DNA of 37,434 nt, from contig CAZOJP010000016.1 in assembly GCA_964580155.1 (NCBI GenBank), positions 1-37,434 on the forward strand, in the 5' to 3' direction. Both the position numbers and the translations under genes were made by a program. Of the stretch, positions 1-7,084 are shown piece after piece (the first letter of the stretch is position 1; every line of letters starts with the position of its first letter). Source of the stretch: Intestinibacillus sp964580155 (lineage in GTDB: Bacteria; Bacillota; Clostridia; Oscillospirales; Butyricicoccaceae). The notes beneath the pieces were generated by a model, which made no database searches, had not been told where the DNA came from, and saw only the letters and a list, made by a program, of their open reading frames with translations.

Positions 1-1320
1 CCAGCCGCATTTGTCGCAATGAATCAGCGGAATGGGCTCGCCCCAGTAGCGCTGACGGGAGAAGACCCAGTCGCGCAGCTTGAAGTTGACCTTTTCGTGG
101 CCGATGCCCTTTTCGGTCAGCCATGCGATAATCGCCTGCTTGGCCTCCTGCACGGTCATGCCGTTGAGGAAATCCGAGTTGACGAGCACGCCGGTTTCGA
201 CATCGGTGAACGCAGCCTCCTGCACGCTGCCGCCCGCGATGACCTCGACAATCGGCAAATCAAACGCCTTGGCAAATTCCCAGTCGCGGCCGTCATGCGC
301 AGGAACCGCCATAATCGCGCCCGTTCCGTAGCCCATCAGCACGTAATCGGACACAAAAATCGGGATCTGCGTGCCGTTCACCGGATTGATCGCGCACACG
401 CCGTCCAGACGCACGCCGGTCTTGCCCTTGTTCATCTCGGTGCGCTCGAAGTCCGACTTGCGCGCGGCTTCCTCGCGGTATGCACGCACCGTGTCGATGT
501 TTTGGAGCTTGTCCGCCCAGCCCTCGATGCTCGGATGCTCGGGCGAAATGACCATGTAGGTCGCGCCGAAGAGCGTGTCCGGGCGCGTGGTGTACACGGT
601 GAGCGCGTCGCCCTCGGTGGTGCGGAAATCGACCTCCGCGCCGGTCGAGCGGCCGATCCAGTTCTTCTGCTGGATTTTAACGCGCTCGATGAAGTCGACC
701 TCGTCGAGGTCGTCAATCAGACGCTGCGCATATTTTGTGATGGCAAGCATCCACTGGCTCTTCGTCTTGTGCACAACGGCCGAGCTGCAGCGCTCGCACA
801 CACCGTTGACGACCTCTTCGTTTGCGAGGACGCACTTGCACGAGGTGCACCAGTTGACGCTCATTTCCTTCTTGTAGGCAAGCCCCTTTTTGAAGAGCTG
901 CTGAAAAATCCACTGCGTCCACTTATAATACTGCGGATCGGTGGTATTGATTTCGCGCGACCAGTCGAAGGACAGGCCAAGCGCCTTGAGCTGGCTCTTG
1001 AAGCGCGCGATGTTGTTTTTGGTGACAATCGCGGGGTGGATATGGTTCTTGATTGCGAAATTCTCCGTCGGCAGGCCGAACGCGTCCCATCCCATCGGAT
1101 ACAGGACGTTCTTGCCCTCCATGCGCTTCTTGCGCGCGACAATGTCGAGCGCGGTATAGGAGCGCGGATGCCCAACGTGCAGGCCCTGGCCGGACGGATA
1201 CGGAAACTCGACCAGCGCGTAGAATTTCTCCTTTTTGCTGCCGTTTTCCGCTTCAAAGCAGTGCTTTTCGTCCCAAATGTCCTGCCATTTCTTTTCAATC
1301 TGCTGGTGCTCGTACTTCAA
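1..1320 (-). CDS. leuS: Leucyl-tRNA synthetase, N-terminal 440 residues (cut by window start)
   Basis: Class I aminoacyl-tRNA synthetase that attaches leucine to tRNA-Leu in the cytoplasm. Visible in order: YPSG and the HIGH-type motif HVGH (residues 48-51); the conserved LYPMGWDAFGLPTEN stretch (about 73-87); a Cys-rich insertion (Cys158, 161, 163, 175, 178) matching the bacterial zinc-binding insert; and the CP1 editing domain with TTRPDTLFGATY (244-255) and GYGTGAIMAVPAHDGRD. The KMSKS loop and anticodon-binding domain lie outside the window. I chose a TTG start at 1320 because GGGGGAG sits 6 nt upstream and the protein then begins MKYEHQQIEKKWQ, as the family does. The in-frame ATG at 1335 has no ribosome binding site. 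It is the last gene of the leftward run, after rsfS and a terminator-like hairpin. Identity is certain; only the start is inferred. Confidence 0.97.
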   Translation of the reverse strand, partial: MKYEHQQIEKKWQDIWDEKHCFEAENGSKKEKFYALVEFPYPSGQGLHVGHPRSYTALDIVARKKRMEGKNVLYPMGWDAFGLPTENFAIKNHIHPAIVTKNNIARFKSQLKALGLSFDWSREINTTDPQYYKWTQWIFQQLFKKGLAYKKEMSVNWCTSCKCVLANEEVVNGVCERCSSAVVHKTKSQWMLAITKYAQRLIDDLDEVDFIERVKIQQKNWIGRSTGAEVDFRTTEGDALTVYTTRPDTLFGATYMVISPEHPSIEGWADKLQNIDTVRAYREEAARKSDFERTEMNKGKTGVRLDGVCAINPVNGTQIPIFVSDYVLMGYGTGAIMAVPAHDGRDWEFAKAFDLPIVEVIAGGSVQEAAFTDVETGVLVNSDFLNGMTVQEAKQAIIAWLTEKGIGHEKVNFKLRDWVFSRQRYWGEPIPLIHCDKCGW

Positions 1321-1330
1321 TGGATTCTCC

Positions 1331-1355
1331 CCCATTTTTTAGAATATAGAATGGG
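1331..1355 (-). promoter_or_regulatory. Weak hairpin overlapping the leuS Shine-Dalgarno
   Basis: On the minus strand CCCATT (1355-1350) can pair with AATGGG (1336-1331) around a 13-nt AT-rich loop. The 3' arm shares three G residues with the GGGGGAG ribosome binding site of leuS (1333-1327). It could modestly restrict initiation. Six base pairs are little, and it may be chance. Confidence 0.3.
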
Positions 1356-1388
1356 AAAAACCGGAGCTCGCGCGCGGCGGGCTTCCGG
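1356..1388 (-). terminator. Intrinsic terminator after rsfS
   Basis: On the minus strand CCGGAAGC (1388-1381) pairs with GCTCCGG (1367-1361) with one bulged A, around a GC-rich loop, followed by TTTTT (1360-1356). It lies between the rsfS stop and the leuS start, so it should end or attenuate the long smc-to-rsfS transcript ahead of leuS. Confidence 0.65.
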
Positions 1389-1398
1389 CTGTTCCTGC

Positions 1399-1773
1399 TC
1401 AGGCTTCGTCGTCTGTGATGCCGAGGTCGGCGAGCGCTACGCGCTGGCTGTCCTTCCACAGGTTTTCGAGCTTGTAAAATTCGCGCGCCTCCGGCATGAA
1501 TATGTGCACGAGCACCGAGCCGTAATCGAGCAGAATCCACTGTGCGGAATCAAAGCCCTCGGTGTGGTGCGGCGTGATGCCGTGATCGGTCTTGAGGTGC
1601 CAGTCGACGTTATCCGCGAGCGCCTTGACCTGCGTGGTCGAGGTCGCCGAGCAGATGACGAAATATTCGGTCAGCGTGGTTTTCTGCTCGACATAGAGCA
1701 CCTGAAGCTCGCGCCCCTTTTTTTCGAGCAAAGCCTCGCAAATATGCTTGACGGTTTCCTGGGGTTGGTTCAT
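1399..1773 (-). CDS. rsfS: Ribosome silencing factor RsfS (DUF143/Iojap family)
   Basis: A 124-residue protein. The family binds ribosomal protein L14 on the 50S subunit and blocks subunit joining when nutrients are short. Family hallmarks include the KKGRELQVLYVEQKTTLTEYFVI stretch (about 18-40), FVICSATSTTQVKALAD, and the C-terminal LLDYGSVLVHIFMPEAREFYKLENLW segment. Length is typical. The ATG at 1773 has GGAG 8-9 nt upstream. A longer in-frame reading up to 2142 runs antisense-like through the LCP tail region and is not credible. It follows the LCP gene by 19 bp and precedes leuS, the usual clostridial order nadD-yqeK-LCP-rsfS-leuS. Confidence 0.95.
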   Translation of the reverse strand: MNQPQETVKHICEALLEKKGRELQVLYVEQKTTLTEYFVICSATSTTQVKALADNVDWHLKTDHGITPHHTEGFDSAQWILLDYGSVLVHIFMPEAREFYKLENLWKDSQRVALADLGITDDEA

Positions 1774-1792
1774 AGTGTATGCTCCTTTTCTA

Positions 1793-3217
1793 TTATGCTT
1801 CCGGATCTGTGGTGACAGGCGGCGTCGGTGCGGTCGTACCGCCTGCAGGCTCTCCTGTCGAAGGTGTCGGGGGCGGCTCTGTTGCCCCGCCTTCGGTCGG
1901 CGGTGTGGTGCCGGTGTCCGTGCTGCCCTCCCCGGCGGAGGGGTTCTCCGCGGGATCGGTCGCCTCCGGATCCTTTTTGCCGCCGGTCTCCGGATCTTCG
2001 TTTGCCGCCGGAGGGGTTGTTTTATCGGGTGTGCCGCCGTTTTCGTCGTCTGTCGCAGGTTTTTTGTCGTGCTTTGAGGACGATGGGCGATCGGACGCGT
2101 CCGAATCCTTGCCCGATCCCTTGTCCGGACCGGAGACCACATCGAGATCGGTCAGCTTGTTGACGTAGGGGTTAAAATATTCGTTGATGAGTGCAAGCGT
2201 CTTTTCCTCATTCGGGAAGAAGAACGAGCCGTACCAGCTGGTGCCCGCATAGGAATACGCAAACTCGCCGGGCAGCGTGTGCATTTTGATTTTTTCACCG
2301 GTCGCACCCATCGCCTTCATGCCCATCCAGAGCATATTGCCCGCGGTCAGATCGGTTTTGACGTTGCGGAATACCGCATCGGTGATCTTGTTAATATTGA
2401 CAATATTGGCAGGCCGCAGCACCTGCGCCGCAAGATATTTGAGGAAATCCTGCTGCTTTATAATGCGGTCCTCGTCGCTGCCGGTGTAGTGCGCGTCGCC
2501 GGTTTTGACGCCGCCGTTGTTCTTGCGCCAGCGCAGAAATTCCACCACCTGCTTGCCGTTCATATGCGTCATGCCCGGCTTAAAGTCGATGCTCAGATTT
2601 TGCGACGGATCCTTGTAGTACATGCGGAACGGAATTTCATAATCCACGCCGCCGATTGCGTCCACGATGTCCGCGATACCCTGAAAATTGACAATGATAT
2701 GGTAATCCGGCGCAAAGCCGATGATCTTCTGCACCTCGGACTTGGTCGCTTCGATGCCCTTTTTGGTGCCGTATGCGGCGTTGATCTTTTTCGCCGCACC
2801 CTTGCGCGCCACATCGGACATGGTGTCGCGCGGGATGTTGAGGATGTTGATTTTCTGCGTCTTCGTGTCAAAGCCGCAGACCATCAGCGCATCGGTGCGC
2901 GTTTCGTCCTCATCCACCGCGCCGACAAGAAAGGTAAAGTAATCCGCAACGCGGTCACCCAAAACGGCTGTATCGGGTGCGTCGCCGTTTTGCGGATCGT
3001 TAATCGTTGTATTGTTCGGTTTGTGGGCAGGCTTCGGGGGGCTTACAATGCTGCTCCACAGCGCCGCGCCGACTGCACACAGTGCAAGCACGACGGCGAC
3101 CGCAATCACAGATCGCTGTATTTTTTGTTTTTTTGTTCGTATTTTCTTTTCTTTTTTGGGCTTTGGCGCCTTGGGTGCGCCATCTCCATTGCTTTTTCCG
3201 TTGCCGAATACTTTCAT
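1793..3217 (-). CDS. LytR-CpsA-Psr (LCP) family cell-wall glycopolymer ligase
   Basis: A 474-residue membrane-anchored enzyme. LCP proteins move polyisoprenyl-phosphate-linked anionic polymers onto peptidoglycan outside the cell. A Lys-rich cytoplasmic head (1-34) is followed by one membrane segment (about 35-58) and the LCP domain (about 95-350). Markers seen: TRTDALMVCGFD, NIPRDT (127-132), and the late Arg-rich motif FLRWRKNN with DEDRIIKQQDFLKYLA (about 227-262). The last about 113 residues (362-474) are a Pro/Thr/Asp/Glu/Gly-rich tail with no hydrophobic core, probably disordered and outside the cell. Its ATG overlaps the yqeK stop as ATGA (3214-3217), so translation is probably coupled; the nearest GGAGG is 15 nt upstream. 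Which polymer it attaches cannot be told. Confidence 0.92.
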   Translation of the reverse strand: MKVFGNGKSNGDGAPKAPKPKKEKKIRTKKQKIQRSVIAVAVVLALCAVGAALWSSIVSPPKPAHKPNNTTINDPQNGDAPDTAVLGDRVADYFTFLVGAVDEDETRTDALMVCGFDTKTQKINILNIPRDTMSDVARKGAAKKINAAYGTKKGIEATKSEVQKIIGFAPDYHIIVNFQGIADIVDAIGGVDYEIPFRMYYKDPSQNLSIDFKPGMTHMNGKQVVEFLRWRKNNGGVKTGDAHYTGSDEDRIIKQQDFLKYLAAQVLRPANIVNINKITDAVFRNVKTDLTAGNMLWMGMKAMGATGEKIKMHTLPGEFAYSYAGTSWYGSFFFPNEEKTLALINEYFNPYVNKLTDLDVVSGPDKGSGKDSDASDRPSSSKHDKKPATDDENGGTPDKTTPPAANEDPETGGKKDPEATDPAENPSAGEGSTDTGTTPPTEGGATEPPPTPSTGEPAGGTTAPTPPVTTDPEA

Positions 3218-3840
3218 ATGCTTGTTTTGATGCCTCCGTTTAGTTGTCCCATCACCGGCACAAGGACACGCCAGGTAACGCCCTGTGCAAGCAAATCGTT
3301 GCGCGCGGCGACCGTATCGGCATGAATGAGCTTGCCGCGCTCGACCAGCTCGAGGAGCGAGCTGTCAAAGCAGTACAGCAGTGCTTTGTCGATGTCTTCC
3401 TTCGCGAGCTGACGCGCCTGTTTGACGCCGTCGAAAACGCGGTTTTCCTCGATATAGTCGGCAAGATATACGATCTTGTCGAGCAGGGTCATGCCCGCGC
3501 GTCCGGTCGTGTGGTATGCGACCGCATCGACCACATCGGACGGCGCGCCGTATTCGTGCGCCGCAATTCCCGCCGCGGTTTTCCCGTGCAGCATTTTCCA
3601 CTCGCTTTTTTCGACGTCACTCGGTATTATATCGTACTTTTCGCACAAATACAACTGTTCTTCCCGAGAAAAGCGTTTTGTAATGTCATGTAAACATGCC
3701 GCCATCGCGCTTTTTTGCGCGTCACCGCCATACCGCTCGGCAAGCCGTATCGCCGCGCGCTCCACCCCGAGGGTGTGCGTGTAGCGATAGCCCGACAGCC
3801 TCTCCAACACAGCCTGCCGAATCGTTTCGTTCCATAACAT
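3214..3840 (-). CDS. yqeK: HD-domain diadenosine tetraphosphatase YqeK
   Basis: A 208-residue HD-superfamily metallohydrolase. YqeK proteins split Ap4A symmetrically into two ADP. Visible metal and active-site motifs: the RYTHTLGVERAA opening with an early His, the HD pair in ACLHDITKRF, MLHGKTAAGIAAHEYG, AYHTTG, and the late Asp in IVYLADYIEENR. I start at ATG 3840 because AAAGGCGG lies 8 nt upstream and the protein then begins 17 residues before YRYTHT, as in Bacillus YqeK. An ATG at 3864 would add 8 residues but lacks a ribosome binding site. It sits between nadD and the LCP gene, and its stop overlaps the LCP start by 4 nt. Confidence 0.92.
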   Translation of the reverse strand: MLWNETIRQAVLERLSGYRYTHTLGVERAAIRLAERYGGDAQKSAMAACLHDITKRFSREEQLYLCEKYDIIPSDVEKSEWKMLHGKTAAGIAAHEYGAPSDVVDAVAYHTTGRAGMTLLDKIVYLADYIEENRVFDGVKQARQLAKEDIDKALLYCFDSSLLELVERGKLIHADTVAARNDLLAQGVTWRVLVPVMGQLNGGIKTSI

Positions 3841-3886
3841 ACCAAAAACCGCCTTTCTGTCCATTTCGATGCCTATCTAAAAAGGT

Positions 3887-4474
3887 CTATTCATACAAAC
3901 GGTTTGTGCTGATATAGCGCGCGACGGCCGGGGGCACCTTGCCCTCGAGCGCGCCGGTTTCACGCAGCTCGGTTGAGGAAAGCGGCAGGGCGGGACAATC
4001 GATCAGACGGATGTCCGCACCGCAAAGTTCCCGCAAGCGCGCCGCATGCGCCTCGAGTGCCGCGCGGTCATCCTCCTCGCGCGCGACAACCGCGAACGCC
4101 GCCAAACGGCATATTTCGCGGTATTTCTTCCACTGTTCAAGCGTCAGCAGCATATCCGTGCCGACGATGAGAAAGTGCTCCTGCGCCATATGCGCAAGCG
4201 CGTGCAGCGTGTCAATCGTGTAGCTGACACCGCCGCGGTCAATTTCCATCGTGGACAGCTGCGCCCACGGCTCGTCTTCCAGCATGAGGCGCACCATGTC
4301 GCAGCGCTGCGCCGCGCTCGCGCTGCCCTGCGGCAGCGGCTTGTGCGAGGGGACGTTCGTCGGTATAAAGAGCACGCGCTCCAACCCCAGCTCCGCGTGC
4401 GCGTGGCGCGCCGCCTCCAGATGCCCGAGATGCGGGGGGTTGAACGTCCCGCCCATGATACCCAGCCGTCTCAT
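3887..4474 (-). CDS. nadD: Nicotinate-nucleotide adenylyltransferase NadD
   Basis: A 195-residue enzyme that joins nicotinate mononucleotide with ATP to give deamido-NAD, a step of NAD synthesis. The nucleotidyltransferase fold is marked by GGTFNPPHLGHLEAA (residues 8-22; HxGH-type motif HLGH), FIPTNVPSHKP, FLIVGTDML, and the C-terminal LSSTELRE, equivalent to the ISSTxIR motif. The ATG at 4474 overlaps the yhbY stop as ATGA (4471-4474), with a GGAAAAG stretch just upstream. A longer in-frame reading up to 4651 lies in the yhbY antiparallel frame and was rejected. Part of the smc-rsfS transcript. Confidence 0.97.
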   Translation of the reverse strand: MRRLGIMGGTFNPPHLGHLEAARHAHAELGLERVLFIPTNVPSHKPLPQGSASAAQRCDMVRLMLEDEPWAQLSTMEIDRGGVSYTIDTLHALAHMAQEHFLIVGTDMLLTLEQWKKYREICRLAAFAVVAREEDDRAALEAHAARLRELCGADIRLIDCPALPLSSTELRETGALEGKVPPAVARYISTNRLYE

Positions 4475-4773
4475 TTCTTTTCCAGAACGATGCGGCGCTT
4501 GTCCTTGTCTGTGGACTGGCGATAGACGACGAGGCGCGTGCCGATGCACTGCACCGGCTCGGCGCGCAGCGCCTTGCACAGCTCCTCCTGCGCGCCGCGC
4601 ACGGTCAGAAACGAGTTTTCGAGCACACGCACCTTGACAAGCTCGTTGCACTCGAGCTGATCGGAAAGCTGGTCGAGCACGCCCTGCGTGATGCCTTCCT
4701 TGCCGATTTGCAGCGTGGTGGACAGCGGATTTGCCAGTTTGCGGAGTTGAGCGCGTTGTTTACTGGTCAGCAT
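4471..4773 (-). CDS. yhbY: YhbY-type CRM-domain RNA-binding protein
   Basis: A 100-residue single CRM-domain protein. The family associates with pre-50S ribosomal particles. Seen: start MLTSKQRAQLRKLA, the GxxG RNA-contact loop IGKEG (about 23-27), and the closing segment IGTRLVVYRQSTDKDKRRIVL. Length is the family norm. A GGAG lies about 10 nt before the ATG at 4773. The stop overlaps the nadD start by 4 nt, so the two are probably translationally coupled. Confidence 0.95.
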   Translation of the reverse strand: MLTSKQRAQLRKLANPLSTTLQIGKEGITQGVLDQLSDQLECNELVKVRVLENSFLTVRGAQEELCKALRAEPVQCIGTRLVVYRQSTDKDKRRIVLEKK

Positions 4774-4791
4774 AGTTCTTTTTTCTCCTAT

Positions 4792-5388
4792 TCAGTCGTG
4801 GTTGTCGGCGGACAGTCGTTCCGCCAGCTTGTCGCGGAAGGCTTGCAGCGCGCGGGCGCGATGGGAAATGCGGTTTTTCACGTCCTGCGGCAGCTCGCCG
4901 AAGGTGCAGTCATATTCCGGCACATAAAACACCGGATCGTAGCCGAAGCCGCCCGCGCCGCGCACGGTGTGCGTAATCACACCCTCGCACGCGCCGCGCA
5001 CGGTAAATTCTATTCCGTCCGGAAAGACGCACGCAACCGCGGACACAAAGCGCGCGGTGCGCTGCCCATCGGGCACTCCCTCCAGATTGTGCAGCAGAAG
5101 CTGCGTGCGATCCGCGTCCGTGCCCGCGCAGTAGCGCGCGGAATGCACGCCGGGTGCGCCGCCGAGCGCGTCCACACACAGTCCGGAATCGTCCGCCAGC
5201 GCGGGCTTTCCGGTCAGGCGGCACGCGGCGCGCGCCTTGATGAGCGCGTTTGCTTCAAAGCTGTCGCCGTCCTCGTCCGGCTCGGGCGCGCCCTCGGGCA
5301 GCGGCTGCACCGCAATGCCGCGCGCGCACAGGATTTCACGCAGCTCCGCAAGTTTTTTGCCGTTGTGCGAGGCAAGTACAAACTCCAT
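4792..5388 (-). CDS. rdgB: XTP/dITP diphosphatase (non-canonical purine NTP house-cleaning, Ham1 family)
   Basis: A 198-residue pyrophosphatase that hydrolyses XTP, ITP and dITP to monophosphates, keeping deaminated purines out of DNA and RNA. Motifs: SHNGKK at residues 7-12 (the family T/SxNxxK), the acidic FEANALIKA, ADDSGLCVDALGGAPGVHSARY (about 66-87), and GGFGYDPVFYVPEY. The ATG at 5388 is 2 bp after the rph stop, with GGGAG 10 nt upstream. A GTG two codons earlier is an alternative start but would overlap the rph stop and sit too near the ribosome binding site. Confidence 0.96.
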   Translation of the reverse strand: MEFVLASHNGKKLAELREILCARGIAVQPLPEGAPEPDEDGDSFEANALIKARAACRLTGKPALADDSGLCVDALGGAPGVHSARYCAGTDADRTQLLLHNLEGVPDGQRTARFVSAVACVFPDGIEFTVRGACEGVITHTVRGAGGFGYDPVFYVPEYDCTFGELPQDVKNRISHRARALQAFRDKLAERLSADNHD

Positions 5389-5390
5389 AC

Positions 5391-6113
5391 TCACAGCTCT
5401 CCCGTGATTTTCTTCTGCTCGCGGCACAGCTTTGCCGTGCCCTTGCGCCCGAGCGAAAGCAGCTTTTTCAGCTCGTCCTTTTGGAACGGACGGCTCTCGC
5501 CCGTGCCCTGCACCTCGACAAACGCGCCCTCGCCTGTCATGACAAGGTTGCAGTCGACAATCGCGTGCGAATCCTCTTCGTAGTTGAGGTCGAGAATCGC
5601 TTCCTCCTCGAAAATACCCGCGCTGACCGCGCTGACATGGGTGCGCAGCGGCATTTTTTGCAGCACGCCGTCGTCCATCAGCTTTTTGCAGGCAAGCCAC
5701 AGCGCGACGAAGCCGCCCGTGATGGACGCGCAGCGCGTGCCGCCGTCCGCCTGAATCACATCGCAGTCCACCACGATCTGGCGCTCGCCGAGCGCTTCCA
5801 TGTCGGTCACAGCGCGCAGCGAGCGGCCGATGAGCCGCTGGATTTCCGCGGCGCGTCCGTTGAGCTTGAGCTTGGAAATATCGCGCTTGGAGCGCGTATT
5901 CGTCGCGCGCGGCAGCATCGCATATTCCGCCGTCACCCAGCCGCGCCCCGTGCCATGCACATGCGGCGGCACGTTTTGCTCCACCGTCGCGTTGCAGAGC
6001 ACCTTGGTGTTGCCCACCTCGATGAGCACCGAGCCCTCCGCGTGCATCGTATAGTGCGGCGTGATTTTCACGCGCCGCATTTCGTCATTTCTTCTTAAAT
6101 CCGGTCTTGCCAA
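5391..6113 (-). CDS. rph: Ribonuclease PH
   Basis: A 240-residue phosphorolytic 3'-5' exoribonuclease that trims tRNA 3' ends. The family signature runs from RRNDEMRRVKI through GWVTAEYAMLPRATNTRSKRD (Arg-rich substrate and phosphate contacts), to DCDVIQADGGTRCASITG and the metal-site segment LDLNYEEDSHAIVDCNLVM. The start is TTG at 6113: AAAGGAG lies exactly 7 nt upstream, and there is no better in-frame ATG until inside the conserved RRNDEMR region. It is followed at 2 bp by rdgB, a common pairing in Firmicutes. Confidence 0.97.
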   Translation of the reverse strand: MARPDLRRNDEMRRVKITPHYTMHAEGSVLIEVGNTKVLCNATVEQNVPPHVHGTGRGWVTAEYAMLPRATNTRSKRDISKLKLNGRAAEIQRLIGRSLRAVTDMEALGERQIVVDCDVIQADGGTRCASITGGFVALWLACKKLMDDGVLQKMPLRTHVSAVSAGIFEEEAILDLNYEEDSHAIVDCNLVMTGEGAFVEVQGTGESRPFQKDELKKLLSLGRKGTAKLCREQKKITGEL

Positions 6114-6130
6114 AATGCTTCTCCTTTCGG

Positions 6131-7066
6131 TCAGCCCTCGTTTTCGTCATTTTCCTGCACTGCGGGCAGCAGTGCTTCGATAAAGTCGTCGCGGTCGAAG
6201 TCCATGAGATCGTCCAGCCCCTCGCCCACGCCGACGAGCTTGACCGGTACGCCCAGCCCCGCGGAAATGGCGACGACGATGCCGCCCTTTGCCGTGCCGT
6301 CGAGCTTTGTCAGGATGATGCCGGTCAGCTTGGCCGCCTTGTTGAATTCCGCCGCCTGCGTCACTGCGTTCTGTCCGGTTGTCGCATCGAGCACGAGCAG
6401 CGTTTCGCGGCTTGTGCCGGGCAGCTCGCGCGCCAGAATGCGGTCGATCTTGGCAAGCTCGTTCATCAGGTTTGCCTTGTTGTGCAGCCGCCCTGCCGTG
6501 TCGATGATGATGATGTCCGAGCCGCGCGCCTTTGCCGCCGCGACCGCGTCAAACACGACCGCCGCAGGGTCTGCGCCCTCGCCATGGCGCACGATGTCCG
6601 CGCCCGCACGCTTCGCCCAGATTTCAAGCTGATCCGCCGCCGCCGCGCGGAAGGTATCCGCCGCCGCGAGCATGACGCGCTTGCCCTCCGCGGCATAGCG
6701 CGCCGCGAGCTTGCCGATGGACGTGGTTTTGCCCACGCCGTTGACGCCGATGACAAGCACGACCGCGGGTTTATCCGACAGATCGAGCGGCGTATTTTCC
6801 TGCATCTCCTCGATGAGGATTTCCTTGAGCACCGCGCGCAGCTCGGCGGAGGTATTGATTTTCTGCCGTTTCGCGCGCTGCTCGAGCGCGGAAACCGCCT
6901 TGGCCGCGACCGGCGCGCCGAGATCCGCGAGGATCATCGCCTCTTCCAGCTCGTCGAGCAGCTCCTCGTCCACCTTGACAAACGTCGCCATGACGTCGTT
7001 CATTTTTTCCGTAACCGCCTCGGTCGTGCGCTTGAGTCCGTGCTTGAGTTTATCAAAAAAGCCCAT
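6131..7066 (-). CDS. ftsY: Signal recognition particle receptor FtsY
   Basis: A 311-residue SRP-type GTPase that docks the SRP-ribosome complex at the membrane for co-translational insertion. The helical N domain (1-95) lacks the long acidic extension of the E. coli protein, as usual in Firmicutes. GTPase motifs: P-loop GVNGVGKTT (107-115), DTFRAAA (137-143), DTAGR (189-193), TKLDGTAKGG (253-262). AGGAGG lies 4 nt before the ATG at 7066. It starts 18 bp after the smc stop; smc-ftsY linkage is common in Firmicutes. Confidence 0.98.
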   Translation of the reverse strand: MGFFDKLKHGLKRTTEAVTEKMNDVMATFVKVDEELLDELEEAMILADLGAPVAAKAVSALEQRAKRQKINTSAELRAVLKEILIEEMQENTPLDLSDKPAVVLVIGVNGVGKTTSIGKLAARYAAEGKRVMLAAADTFRAAAADQLEIWAKRAGADIVRHGEGADPAAVVFDAVAAAKARGSDIIIIDTAGRLHNKANLMNELAKIDRILARELPGTSRETLLVLDATTGQNAVTQAAEFNKAAKLTGIILTKLDGTAKGGIVVAISAGLGVPVKLVGVGEGLDDLMDFDRDDFIEALLPAVQENDENEG

Positions 7067-7084
7067 ATTGCCTCCTACTGATTG

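Noticed and set aside
1321..1398. T-box leader for leuS
   Set aside because: Gap too short and no T-box core motif found on the minus strand; the same holds for the 44-bp gap before lysS.
19..1815. 598-residue open frame on the plus strand
   Set aside because: Fully antisense to leuS and rsfS, which have clear family motifs; open only because G/C-rich third codon positions remove stop codons on the other strand.
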